Notes under the pieces: generated by a model
Told to the model about the DNA's origin: nothing
Database searches by the model: none
What the model saw: only the letters and a program-made list of their open reading frames with translations
In this document: positions 9,010-17,383 of the stretch, piece after piece
How the letters are laid out: each line of letters starts with the position of its first letter
Position numbering within the stretch: the first letter of the stretch is position 1
Assembly: GCF_003001935.1 (NCBI RefSeq)
Contig: NZ_PVNG01000013.1
Coordinates: 1 to 64,000, forward strand
Source of the DNA: Nonomuraea fuscirosea
Lineage (GTDB): Bacteria > Actinomycetota > Actinomycetes > Streptosporangiales > Streptosporangiaceae
DNA: 64,000 nucleotides
Reading direction: 5' to 3'
Position numbers and translations under genes: made by a program

Positions 9010-9771
9010 ATGATCGAGCTTGACCAGGTCGGACGGTCGTTCAAGGTGAAGCGGAACGTCGTGCACGCCGTGCGCGACCTGTCCTTCACCGTGTCGGCGG
9101 GCGAGTTCGTCGGCTACCTGGGGCCCAACGGCGCGGGCAAGTCCACCACGATCAAGATGTTGTGCGGCATCCTGACCCCCACCACGGGCCGGGTCCGGGT
9201 GGCCGGGCTGGAGCCGGCGCGCCGGCGAACCACGCTGGCCCGGCGCATCGGCGTGGTCTTCGGCCAGCGGACGACGCTGTGGTGGGACCTGCCGCTGAAG
9301 GACAGCTTCGAGCTGATCAGGCACCTGTACCGGGTGGAGCGCGGCGCCTTCGCCGCGCGCCTGGCCGAGCTGACCGAGACGCTCGACCTGGGCGGCTTCC
9401 TGCGCACGCCGGTGCGCCAGCTGAGCCTGGGCCAGCGCATGCGCGGCGATCTGGCGGCGGCGCTGCTGCACGCGCCGGACGTGCTGGTGCTGGACGAGCC
9501 GACGATCGGGCTCGACGTGGTCAGCAAGAACGGCATCAGGGACTTCCTCAAGCGGCTCAACGCCGAGCGGGGCACGACCGTGCTGCTGACCACGCACGAC
9601 CTCGGCGACATCGAGCGCCTGTGCCGCCGGGTGATGCTGATCGACCACGGGCGGCTGGCGTTCGACGGCACGCTCGGCGACCTGATGGCCACGGCCCCCG
9701 AGGAGTCGTCGATCGAGGAGGTGGTGACCCGCCTCTACACCGGCGGCGCGTCCAGGAGCGGGACCGGCTAG
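9010..9771 (+). CDS. ABC transporter ATPase for the ABC-2 exporter
   Basis: 253 aa. Walker A GPNGAGKST lies at residues 38-46, the Q-loop block is VVFGQRTTLWWDLP, the signature is LSLGQRMRGDLAAALL, and Walker B is VLVLDEPTIGLD with the switch His in LLTTHDLGDIE. ATG 9010 is five bases after the permease stop and nine bases after GGGGAG; an in-frame TTG at 9001 is less likely. It powers the two upstream permeases. Its stop codon overlaps the stop of the converging membrane protein gene. Confidence 0.93.
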   Translation: MIELDQVGRSFKVKRNVVHAVRDLSFTVSAGEFVGYLGPNGAGKSTTIKMLCGILTPTTGRVRVAGLEPARRRTTLARRIGVVFGQRTTLWWDLPLKDSFELIRHLYRVERGAFAARLAELTETLDLGGFLRTPVRQLSLGQRMRGDLAAALLHAPDVLVLDEPTIGLDVVSKNGIRDFLKRLNAERGTTVLLTTHDLGDIERLCRRVMLIDHGRLAFDGTLGDLMATAPEESSIEEVVTRLYTGGASRSGTG

Positions 9772-10250
9772 TAGTAGCTGCCCTCCGGCGTGGTCTCGTA
9801 GTCCTCGTCGAGCTCGTCCTGCCGGCGCGACCAGCGCGACGGCATCAGGACGGGGATGAACAGGGCCACGCCGATCAGGGCCAGGACGCCGGTCGTGAGC
9901 ATGGTCCTGGCGCCGAAGCCGGCGTCGCGGATGATCTGGTTGACCGAGGGCTCGGAGGGGATCAGGGAGAGCGCCCGGTTCATGTCGAGCGCGTAGACGA
10001 CCGTCCAGGCCAGCAGGACCAGGGACGGGACGAACGTGGCCAGCGGCGAGATCCGGCCCGCCGTCACGAGGCCGAAGACGAGCCCGACGGCGGCCATCGC
10101 GCCCAGCGCGATCCATATCCTCTGCATGTCGGGAGGGTTCGCCGCCGCGTTCCCCACGGCCTGCTGCACCGCCCAGCCCCCGCCTCCCAGCACGGCGACC
10201 GTCACCACAAGCCCGATGAGCAAACCACCTAAGTGCCGCAACGTTCTCAC
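9768..10250 (-). CDS. small four-helix membrane protein of unknown function
   Basis: 160 aa with about four transmembrane helices (LLIGLVVTVAVLGGGGW, IWIALGAMAAVGLVFGL, FVPSLVLLAWTVVYAL, LTTGVLALIGVALFIPVL) and a short acidic cytoplasmic tail ending DEDYETTPEGSYY. No known family was recognised. GTG 10250 is chosen because hydrophobic coding character begins there; the frame is open upstream but reads antisense to the next gene. The last codons converge on the ABC ATPase with a four-base stop-stop overlap. Confidence 0.7.
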   Translation of the reverse strand: MRTLRHLGGLLIGLVVTVAVLGGGGWAVQQAVGNAAANPPDMQRIWIALGAMAAVGLVFGLVTAGRISPLATFVPSLVLLAWTVVYALDMNRALSLIPSEPSVNQIIRDAGFGARTMLTTGVLALIGVALFIPVLMPSRWSRRQDELDEDYETTPEGSYY

Positions 10251-10371
10251 CTCTATGTCAACGTGGATCGGCACGACCCTAGCGACAAATGCCAATTTCG
10301 GACATGGCATTGAGCAGTCTGGAACTCGAGGTCTCAAGCAACCCTGCCCCGTGAGAGCATGGGGCACACCC

Positions 10372-10908
10372 ATGCGTGCGCAACTCCCCCTGAGGCTTGC
10401 GCGGACGGCCGCCTTCGCCGCCGTCTGCGGGGCTCTGGCCGCGCTCGCCCACGTCCTCGGCGGCGGATCGGCGCCCGCGCCGGCGACCGCCGCGCTCGGG
10501 TTCTGCGGCGTGGCCGCGCTGGGGCTGGCGCTGGGCGGCAGGGAGCGCTCGGCGGGCACGATCAACCTGATGCTGGTCGGGGCGCAGCTGGGGCTGCACG
10601 AGCTGTTCGCGGGCGAGGGCGCCGCCTATGTCTCGCTGCACGGGCACGCCCAGGGCGGCCTGGGCGTCAACGCCGGCATGCTGCTCACGCACCTGACGGC
10701 GACGGTGCTCACGGGGCTGTGGCTGTCGCGCGGCGAGGCCGCGCTGTGGTCGCTGCTGCGCCGCCTCGGCCGGCGGCTGACGCCGCTCGCGGCCGTGCGC
10801 GTTCTCGTGCCGCGGCCGTGCGCGGCGATCGTGCACACCAGGGTGGTTCCGCTGCAGCCGGGTTTCCGGCACAGCGTGGCCAGGCGGGGTCCTCCACTTC
10901 CCGCCTGA
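10372..10908 (+). CDS. membrane protein preceding a YcnI-like copper gene
   Basis: 178 aa with three to four hydrophobic helices and a His-containing loop (LHELFAGEGAAYVSLHGHAQGG, given here only as the region near residues 65-88). It lies 48 bases ahead of the YcnI-like gene in the same direction, and small membrane proteins of this kind often accompany DUF1775 genes, so a role in copper handling is likely but unproven. ATG 10372 is used; an in-frame GTG at 10351 is an alternative. Confidence 0.7.
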   Translation: MRAQLPLRLARTAAFAAVCGALAALAHVLGGGSAPAPATAALGFCGVAALGLALGGRERSAGTINLMLVGAQLGLHELFAGEGAAYVSLHGHAQGGLGVNAGMLLTHLTATVLTGLWLSRGEAALWSLLRRLGRRLTPLAAVRVLVPRPCAAIVHTRVVPLQPGFRHSVARRGPPLPA

Positions 10909-10956
10909 GCCTCTGACACCCGGTCCGTCCCCCCGAACACCAAGTGGAGATTCCCC

Positions 10957-11679
10957 ATGTCCTTCGTACGCCGTGCGGCGACCGTGCTCGCCGCCACCAC
11001 CGCCCTCACCGCCGGCCTGGCCCTGCCCGCGCTGGCCCACGTCACCATCCAGCCGGGCACCGCCGAGGCGGGCGGGTTCACCAAGGTCGCCTTCCGGGTG
11101 CCCAACGAGCGTGACGACGCCTCGACCACCAAGATCGAGGTCAGCTTCCCCGCCGACCACCCGCTGGCCTTCGTCTCCGTCAAGCCCGTGCCGGGATGGA
11201 AGGTCAAGGTGACCGAGGGCAAGCTGCCCGCGCCGGTCAAGACCGAGTACGGGGATCTGGAGGAGGCCGTCACCAAGGTCGTCTGGTCGGGCGGCAAGAT
11301 CGCCCCTGGGGAGTTCCAGGAGTTCGAGGTGTCCATGGGGCAGCTGCCCAAGGACGTCGACTCGCTGGTGTTCCCGACGAAGCAGACGTACTCGGGCGGC
11401 GAGGTCGTGGACTGGTCGGATGCCCCCAAGACGGACGGCACGGAGGCCGAGCACCCGGCGCCGCTGCTCAAGCTGGTGCCCGCCGCCGCCGAGGGCGCCG
11501 CCGCCGCGACCACCGCTCCCGCCGTCGCGCCGTCGGTGAGCCCGGTCGCGGCCGGTACCGCGTCGTCCTCTGACTCCTCGGACGGCACGGCCCGGCTGCT
11601 CGGCGGAGCCGGGCTGGTCGTGGGGATCGTCGGCGTGGTGGTCGGCTTCCTCGGGCTGCGCCGCCGCCCGTCCGCCTGA
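10957..11679 (+). CDS. YcnI-like (DUF1775) exported copper-binding protein
   Basis: 240 aa. The signal peptide is cleaved after residue 27 (ALA), leaving His28 as the new N terminus (HVTIQP). YcnI proteins bind Cu(II) through that N-terminal histidine. The DUF1775 domain covers residues 28-165 (FRVPNERDD, PGWKVKV, VVWSGGKIAPGEFQEFEVS), then comes an Ala/Thr/Ser-rich linker and a C-terminal helix (LLGGAGLVVGIVGVVVGFLG) with an RRR stop-transfer end. It is therefore anchored outside the membrane. It is probably co-transcribed with the preceding membrane protein. Confidence 0.92.
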   Translation: MSFVRRAATVLAATTALTAGLALPALAHVTIQPGTAEAGGFTKVAFRVPNERDDASTTKIEVSFPADHPLAFVSVKPVPGWKVKVTEGKLPAPVKTEYGDLEEAVTKVVWSGGKIAPGEFQEFEVSMGQLPKDVDSLVFPTKQTYSGGEVVDWSDAPKTDGTEAEHPAPLLKLVPAAAEGAAAATTAPAVAPSVSPVAAGTASSSDSSDGTARLLGGAGLVVGIVGVVVGFLGLRRRPSA

Positions 11680-11733
11680 CCCGCCCGTCCACTGACCCGC
11701 CGTCCGCCTGACCCGCCGTCCGCCTGACCCGGT
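11667..11733. repeat. 16-bp tandem repeat array at the end of the YcnI-like gene
   Basis: About four copies of a unit close to CCGTCCGCCTGACCCG, starting in the last codons of the YcnI-like gene and running into the intergenic region. Each copy repeats the gene's TGA stop context. Confidence 0.75.
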
Positions 11734-11783
11734 CGTCCGGGCACGCCCCTCCGGAGCCCGGCCTGCCACAGGCCACCGTCGCT

Positions 11784-11808
11784 GTCCCCGCGCCGAGCGC
11801 GCGGGGAC
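11784..11808. terminator. terminator hairpin between convergent genes
   Basis: GTCCCCGCGC and GCGCGGGGAC form a perfect 10-bp stem with loop CGAGC. It lies between the YcnI-like gene and the converging ABC permease gene, so it can serve both. Confidence 0.65.
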
Positions 11809-11839
11809 GGCCCGGTATCAGGCCGCAGTCAGGCGGCGG

Positions 11840-12829
11840 TCAGGACGTGATGTCCTTGCCGGAGAAGCGCGCCCAGGCGATCGTGCCGAACAGCAGGATG
11901 TAGGCCCCGAACGTGAGCAGCCCGTCCGCCAGCGCCCCCGTGTCGATCGGGCTGCGCAGCACAGCGTCGAAGTTCGTGAACTTGGTCGGCAGCAGGTACG
12001 GCGTGATCGAGCCGAGCTCGGGGATGGCCCGCAGCACCTGGCAGACGATGACCAGCACCATGGTGCCCGCGATGGCCCCGATGGAGACCTCGGTGAAGGT
12101 CGACAGCGCCAGCGCGATCGCGGCCAGCGCCGCCATGCCGGCGCCGACGTACCCGACGGTGATGGCGATGCGCACCAGGCCGTCCAGCACCGGGATCGTG
12201 GTCCCCGACAGCAGCGTCACCGGCCCGGCGGGGAACAGCACCAGCCCCGTCAGCAGCGCCGACAGCGCCACGACCGCCGTCACCGCGTACGCGTAGACGA
12301 CCGCGTTGAGGTATTTGACGGCCAGCAGCCGGGTGCGCCCGGCCGGCGCGGCCAGCAGGTAACGCAGCGTCCCGCCGCCCGCCTCCCCCGCGATCGAGTC
12401 GCCCGCCACCACGCTGATCGCCACCGGCATCAGCAGCAGCACCAGGAACGAGAACGACACGAACGTCAGCATCAGGCTGTTGCCCGCGACGGCCTGGATG
12501 ATCCCGCCCATCCCGTCGTCGGAGCCGCCGACCAGACGCAGCGTCACACCGATGACGACCGGGACGGCGGCGAGCACGGCCAGCATCACCAGGTTGCGCG
12601 GGCGGCGGAAGGTCAGGCCCAGCTCGGAGCCGAGCAGCCGCCAGAACGCCCACGTCGCCCGCGCCGCGGAACGGCGGCCGGACGGCGCGGAGGGCCCGGA
12701 AGGCCCGGCGGCGGGGTGATCGGTCGCGGGTTCTTCCGTGCGCTCGGTCGTCCGCATGGTCTCCGTCACCGGCACCAGGCCGGGCGTCCGCCGTGTGGCC
12801 GTCGAGGTCGCGCTTTCAGCCGTCGACAT
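11840..12829 (-). CDS. ABC-2 type permease with long N-terminal cytoplasmic tail
   Basis: 329 aa. A Thr/Pro/Ser-rich tail of about 55 residues is followed by about six helices (FRRPRNLVMLAVLAAVPVVIG and others). The segment GEAGGGTLRYLLAAPAGRTRLL is typical of ABC-2 membrane subunits of the antibiotic-transport type. The gene overlaps the 3' end of the ATPase gene by 14 bases. With the ATPase and the LolA-like gene it forms a three-gene operon divergent from the two-component system. Confidence 0.88.
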   Translation of the reverse strand: MSTAESATSTATRRTPGLVPVTETMRTTERTEEPATDHPAAGPSGPSAPSGRRSAARATWAFWRLLGSELGLTFRRPRNLVMLAVLAAVPVVIGVTLRLVGGSDDGMGGIIQAVAGNSLMLTFVSFSFLVLLLMPVAISVVAGDSIAGEAGGGTLRYLLAAPAGRTRLLAVKYLNAVVYAYAVTAVVALSALLTGLVLFPAGPVTLLSGTTIPVLDGLVRIAITVGYVGAGMAALAAIALALSTFTEVSIGAIAGTMVLVIVCQVLRAIPELGSITPYLLPTKFTNFDAVLRSPIDTGALADGLLTFGAYILLFGTIAWARFSGKDITS

Positions 12830-13787
12830 CGAAGCCCTCCCCTGTCAGTCCCACGAACACGTCCTCCAGGCTCGGCCGCACGACGGCCAGCCCCCGTACG
12901 GCCACGCCCTCCCCCACCAGAGCGGCGTTGATCTGCTCCGGCGCGTGCCCGCCCAGCTCCGCCAGGACCTGCCCGCCCTCGATCCGCACCTCGGCCAGGC
13001 CGAGCGAGCCCAGCACGCGCGCCGCTCCCGGCTCGTCGGGCGTCTCCACCCGGATGCGGGTGACCAGGCCGCCGTTGAGCGAAGCGATCGTGCCCTGCGC
13101 GACGAGCCTGCCGGCGCGCATGATCGCGGCGTGCGTGCACATCTGCTCGACCTCGGCCAGCAGGTGCGAGGAGACGAAGACCGTGGTGCCGTCCGCGGCG
13201 ATCTCCTTGACCAGCGCGCGCACCTCGCGGGTGCCCTGCGGGTCGAGCCCGTTGGTCGGCTCGTCCAGGATGAGCAGTTCGCGCGGGCCGAGCAGGGCGG
13301 CGGCGATGGCCAGGCGCTGGCGCATGCCGAGCGAGTAGTTGCGGTAACGCTTGCCGGCCGCGGCCGACAGGCCGACCCGCTCCAGCGCCTCCTCGACCCG
13401 GCGCCTGACGGTGCCGCGGACCGCGTACGGGTCGGCGGCGTCGAAGCGCATGAGGTTGGCCGTGCCCGACAGGTACGGGTAGAAGGCCGGGCCCTCGACC
13501 AGCGCCCCCACCTTGGGCAGCGCCTCCGCCTGCGGCAGCCCGAGCACCGCGTACTCGCCGGCCGTGGGCGCCACCAGGCCGAGCAGCATGCGGATCGTCG
13601 TGGTCTTGCCCGAGCCGTTGGGCCCCAGGAAGCCGAAGACGGAGCCGCGCGGCACCGCCAGGTCGAGGGCGTCCACCGCGACCTGGCCGCCGCGGAAGCG
13701 CTTGGTCAGCCCCTCGGTGACGATCGCGTCCCCGGAGGGCGGGGCCGCCCCGAAGGGCGCCCCCGCTTCCTGCATGACGGCGGTCAC
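12816..13787 (-). CDS. ABC transporter ATPase (exporter type)
   Basis: 323 aa. Walker A GPNGSGKT is at residues 55-62, the signature is YSLGMRQRLAIAAALL, Walker B is LLILDEPTNGLD and the switch His is in VSSHLLAEVE. GTG 13787 shares GTGA with the TGA stop of the upstream LolA-like gene, which decides the start. The C-terminal extension ending PSLEDVFVGLTGEG is usual for exporter ATPases. It pairs with the downstream permease. Confidence 0.92.
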   Translation of the reverse strand: MTAVMQEAGAPFGAAPPSGDAIVTEGLTKRFRGGQVAVDALDLAVPRGSVFGFLGPNGSGKTTTIRMLLGLVAPTAGEYAVLGLPQAEALPKVGALVEGPAFYPYLSGTANLMRFDAADPYAVRGTVRRRVEEALERVGLSAAAGKRYRNYSLGMRQRLAIAAALLGPRELLILDEPTNGLDPQGTREVRALVKEIAADGTTVFVSSHLLAEVEQMCTHAAIMRAGRLVAQGTIASLNGGLVTRIRVETPDEPGAARVLGSLGLAEVRIEGGQVLAELGGHAPEQINAALVGEGVAVRGLAVVRPSLEDVFVGLTGEGFDVDG

Positions 13788-14965
13788 TTGGTGCCCGCCG
13801 CCTTGGTGATCTCCTCCGGGGTGACCGCGCCGACCAGGAGGCGGCCGTCGTCGGTCAGCAGGGCGGTGACGAGCTTGGTCTTGATCAGCTTGCCCGAGCC
13901 CCACGTGCCGCTCACCGGGGTGGCGGACTTGAGCACGCTGTCCAGCAGCGCCTGCGGGTCTGCCCCTTCGCCGAAGTGCTCGCCGGGGCCGCCGGGCGTC
14001 GCGGACGCGTCCGGCGTCCCGGTGGCCGCGGCGGTCAGGTCCGACAGGGAGAACGGGATCACGGCCACGCTCGCCCAGCCGTCGCCGACGACCTTGGCCT
14101 CGCTCGCGACGCGCTCGGCGTGCTCGGCGTGCTGCTCGGCCTGCTTGCCGCGCATGTCCTCCAGGCCGATCGTCTTCTCCTCCACCTTGGCGCCCGGGGG
14201 CGGGGTGAAGGTGAAGTTCTCGGCCGCCGGCGGCGTGAACGTCACCTGGGTGAAGCCGAGCTGGAAGGCCGGCTCGGCCGAGCCCTTGGCGTACACCTGG
14301 ACCTGGAGGGGGACGTACGTCTCGCCGTCGAGCGCGATCCGCACCTCCTGCACCAGCGAACCCTCCTCCTTGGGCGACAGCACGAGCTGGTAGACCGGGC
14401 GGCCCGCCACCTCCGCGTTGTTGATCACCCGGACCGCGGTGTGCTCGTCGGCGTGGGCCAGCACCCGCTCGGCCACCTGCTGCGGGGTCAGGTCACTGGG
14501 CTGCGGCACCGGCGTGGCCGGCGTGTGCGTGTCGCCCTTCTTGATGGTCAGCTTGGTCGCGGTGTTGGTGGCGCTGTCCCAGTACCAGCCCTCGCCGCCG
14601 TTCAGGATCAGGTTGGTCTCGTTCAGCTGGGTCGGCATGGCCACCCTCAGCTTGTCGGCGGCGCCGAACCAGACCTTCACCTCGTGCGAGCCCGACAGCA
14701 GGCTCAGCGGCGAGGCCGAGCCCGACGACGGCAGCGCCGGCAGGCCGAGCGAGGACGTCTGCTGCACCGTGCCGGACATCGGCGCGGCGCCGCCCTCCTT
14801 GTTGGTCGCCGCCACCGCGTCGGCCAGTAGTTGTGCCGCCGAACGTTCCGGCAGCGCGGGCTCACCGCTCACGGCGGCGATGACGGGGCCGGCGCCGATC
14901 GCGGCTCCGATCACGGCCGCGGCCGCGATCGGGACTCCCCACCTCACGAACGTGCCTCTGCGCAT
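13784..14965 (-). CDS. LolA-like/DUF2092-type secreted protein
   Basis: 393 aa. It has an N-terminal hydrophobic export segment (VPIAAAAVIGAAIGAGPVIAA, about residues 10-30, no lipobox). The half-barrel LolA-like region starts near residue 60; blocks such as GEGWYWDSATNTATKL and FTFTPPPGAKVEE are typical. These domains bind lipidic ligands and the actinobacterial members act outside the membrane. AAGGAG precedes ATG 14965. It is the first gene of the operon with the ABC exporter and faces the two-component system across a phased operator, suggesting that system controls it. The ligand is unknown. Confidence 0.8.
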   Translation of the reverse strand: MRRGTFVRWGVPIAAAAVIGAAIGAGPVIAAVSGEPALPERSAAQLLADAVAATNKEGGAAPMSGTVQQTSSLGLPALPSSGSASPLSLLSGSHEVKVWFGAADKLRVAMPTQLNETNLILNGGEGWYWDSATNTATKLTIKKGDTHTPATPVPQPSDLTPQQVAERVLAHADEHTAVRVINNAEVAGRPVYQLVLSPKEEGSLVQEVRIALDGETYVPLQVQVYAKGSAEPAFQLGFTQVTFTPPAAENFTFTPPPGAKVEEKTIGLEDMRGKQAEQHAEHAERVASEAKVVGDGWASVAVIPFSLSDLTAAATGTPDASATPGGPGEHFGEGADPQALLDSVLKSATPVSGTWGSGKLIKTKLVTALLTDDGRLLVGAVTPEEITKAAGTK

Positions 14966-15023
14966 TTCACTCCTTAACGGTATGTCGATGCTCAGAGCCT
15001 GCGTCATGGATCCTGTGGCGGAC

Positions 15024-15069
15024 CTGAGACAGTCTGAGATGGCTCTCAGCCTTCTCAGCGTTGTCTCAG
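15024..15069. promoter_or_regulatory. helically phased array of five CTGAGA/TCTCAG half-sites
   Basis: CTGAGA starts at 15024 and 15034; its complement TCTCAG starts at 15044, 15053 and 15064. The spacing of 9-11 bases puts all five on one face of the helix. The array lies between the divergent LolA-like gene and the response regulator gene, 55 bp and 24 bp from their starts. OmpR/PhoB-type regulators bind direct repeats with this spacing, so it is the probable operator of the adjacent regulator. Confidence 0.75.
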
Positions 15070-15092
15070 GGCCGGAACAGGAGAATCGCCAC

Positions 15093-15767
15093 ATGAGGGT
15101 ACTTGTCGTCGAGGACGAGCGGCGGATGGCCGCCGCGCTCCAGCGGGGGCTCCAAGCCGAGGGGTTCGCCGTGGACCTCGCGCACGACGGCGAGGAGGGC
15201 CTGTACGCGGCCAGGCAGGGTGACTACGACGTCGTGGTGCTGGACATCATGCTGCCCCGGCTGTCGGGCTACAACGTGTGCAAGCAGTTGCGCGCCGAGG
15301 AGAACTGGGTGCCGATCCTGATGTTGTCCGCCAAGGACGGCGAGTACGACATGGCCGACGGCCTCGACCTGGGCGCCGACGACTACCTGACCAAGCCGTT
15401 CTCGTACGTGGTGCTGGTGGCCCGGCTGCGGGCGCTGATGCGGCGCGACGCCGGGCGGCGGCCGTCGGTGCTGAGCGCCGGGGACCTGTCGCTGGACCCG
15501 GCCAGGCGCAAGGTGGAGCGGGGGCAGAACGCGATCGAGCTGACGCCCAGGGAGTTCGCGCTGCTGGAGTACCTGCTGCGGCGGCGCGACGAGGTGGTGT
15601 CGAAGTCGGAGATCCTGGAGCACGTGTGGGACACCTTCGACACCGACCCCAACGTGGTCGAGGTCTACGTCGGCTACCTGCGCCGCAAGATCGACGCCCC
15701 GTACGGGAGGAACGCGCTGCAGACCGTGCGCGGCGCGGGCTACCGGCTGGCGGGCGACGGTGGCTGA
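15093..15767 (+). CDS. OmpR/PhoB-family response regulator
   Basis: 224 aa. The receiver domain has Asp8, phosphoacceptor Asp51 (VVLDIMLP) and Lys101 (LTKPF). The winged-helix DNA-binding domain covers about 125-220, ending with VEVYVGYLRRKID and VRGAGYRL. AGGAGA lies ahead of ATG 15093. The gene overlaps the kinase gene by eight bases. The phased half-site array immediately upstream is the likely site of autoregulation and of control of the divergent exporter operon. Confidence 0.95.
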   Translation: MRVLVVEDERRMAAALQRGLQAEGFAVDLAHDGEEGLYAARQGDYDVVVLDIMLPRLSGYNVCKQLRAEENWVPILMLSAKDGEYDMADGLDLGADDYLTKPFSYVVLVARLRALMRRDAGRRPSVLSAGDLSLDPARRKVERGQNAIELTPREFALLEYLLRRRDEVVSKSEILEHVWDTFDTDPNVVEVYVGYLRRKIDAPYGRNALQTVRGAGYRLAGDGG

Positions 15768-17109
15768 CTCTCCGCTGGCCTGGTGGCGGCGGCAGGGGCT
15801 GCGGTTCAGGCTCACGGTGGCCGCCGCGGCCGTGCTCGCGCTGGCGCTCGCCCTGTCGGCCTCGGTGCTGGTCAGCGTGCTGGAACGAGCCCTGATGGAC
15901 ACCGTGGACGAGTCCACCAGGCAGCAGGCGCAGGCGGTGCGGGTGGCGGCCGACGGGGGCACGCTGACCAGCCCGATCACCACGCACGACGGCACGCTCG
16001 TGCAGGTCATCGACGACCGGGGGCGGATCACGCACGTCACGTACGGCACCGACCGGCTGGTGCCGCTGCTGGACGCGCGGGCCAGGGCGAAGGTGCTGGC
16101 GGAGGGGAAGGCGACGCTGCTGGACGGGCGGCCGTACGCCATCCCGGGGTTTCTGCGGGTCATCGTGCTGCGCGCGGACCGGGGGCAGACGGTGGTGGCG
16201 GCCAGGCCCATCTCCGAGATCCAGACCAGCCTCGTCACCGCCGGGAAGGTGCTGCTGATCGGCACGCCGGCACTGGTGGTGCTGCTGGCGGTGGCGAGCT
16301 GGCTGATGATCGGCCGGACGCTGCGCCCGATCGCGGCGCTGCGCAAGGGCGCGGCGGACATCACGCACACGGCCAGGTCGCGCCGGCTGCCGGTGCCCGA
16401 GTCGCGCGACGAGGTGCACTCGCTGGCCACCACGCTGAACGGCATGCTGTCCCGGCTGGAGGAGGCCGAGCAGCGCCAGCGGGGGCTGGTCTCCGACGCC
16501 GCCCACGAGCTGCGCAGCCCTTTGGCCAGCATCCGGCTGCAGCTGGAGGTGGCGCTCGGGCATCCGGAGGGGCAGGACTGGCGGGAGACGGCCGAGGGCG
16601 TGCTGGAGGACACCCTGCGGCTGTCCCGGCTGGCCGAGGACCTGCTCGCGCTGGCCAGGCTGGACGAGCGCGGCGGCGTGCCCGCGCGGCGCGAGCCGGT
16701 AGACCTCGACGAGGTGGTGCGGCAGAGCGCCGACCGCTACGCCGAGGCCCGGCTGACGGTCTGCGACCCGGTCGTGGTCCGCGGCGACGCGCTCGACCTC
16801 AGCCGGGTGCTGACGAACCTCATGGACAACGCCGTACGCCACACCGCCTCCAAGGTCGAGGTGGCGCTGACCGCCGACGGCGTCCTGACGGTCACCGACG
16901 ACGGTCCCGGCATTCCCGCGCAGGACCGTGAACGGGTCTTCAACCGCTTCACCCGGCTCGACACCGGGCGCAGCCGCGACGAGGGCGGGGCCGGGCTGGG
17001 CCTGGCCATCGTCAGGGAGACCGTGCGGGCGCACGGCGGGACGGTGTCGCTCGAAGACGCCGAGCCGGGACTGCGGGTCGTGATCACCCTGCCCGTCGCC
17101 CGCGGCTGA
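15760..17109 (+). CDS. sensor histidine kinase
   Basis: 449 aa. Two transmembrane helices (about 17-40 and 162-184) enclose an extracytoplasmic sensor of about 120 residues. HAMP follows (TLRPIAALRKGA), then the H-box SDAAHELRSPLAS with His249, the N-box NLMDNAVRHT, and glycine motifs DDGPGIP and GGAGLGLAIV. It phosphorylates the response regulator encoded just upstream; GTG 15760 overlaps that gene. The divergent LolA-like/ABC genes suggest it monitors the cell envelope; the signal is not known. Confidence 0.95.
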   Translation: MADSPLAWWRRQGLRFRLTVAAAAVLALALALSASVLVSVLERALMDTVDESTRQQAQAVRVAADGGTLTSPITTHDGTLVQVIDDRGRITHVTYGTDRLVPLLDARARAKVLAEGKATLLDGRPYAIPGFLRVIVLRADRGQTVVAARPISEIQTSLVTAGKVLLIGTPALVVLLAVASWLMIGRTLRPIAALRKGAADITHTARSRRLPVPESRDEVHSLATTLNGMLSRLEEAEQRQRGLVSDAAHELRSPLASIRLQLEVALGHPEGQDWRETAEGVLEDTLRLSRLAEDLLALARLDERGGVPARREPVDLDEVVRQSADRYAEARLTVCDPVVVRGDALDLSRVLTNLMDNAVRHTASKVEVALTADGVLTVTDDGPGIPAQDRERVFNRFTRLDTGRSRDEGGAGLGLAIVRETVRAHGGTVSLEDAEPGLRVVITLPVARG

Positions 17110-17383
17110 CCCCTGCGGATGCGCGCGGGCCAGACCGGTTGTGTCCTGTCGGGGCACGGGACCCTGGTCAGCCGGCGGGCCGCGTGCTAGGCACGAGGCA
17201 TGCGCGTATCACGGGTGCGGGTTCGCGGGGAGGTGCTGCGGATCAGGAGCTGACAGCGGATTCCGGTGACCCTCAGGGGCACGGCGTCGTCGCCGGGCCC
17301 CCTGGGCTCGGTGTCTTCCAAGCCCTGTCAGTTGATCGTGGTGCGGCTCGTCGGGGGATGGAGATGGAGCGTTCCGAAAGTGG

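Noticed and set aside
17110-17383. A small gene between the histidine kinase and LysR genes
   Set aside because: The frames there have no ribosome site or recognisable domain and the plus-strand one is only a run-on into the complement of the LysR gene.
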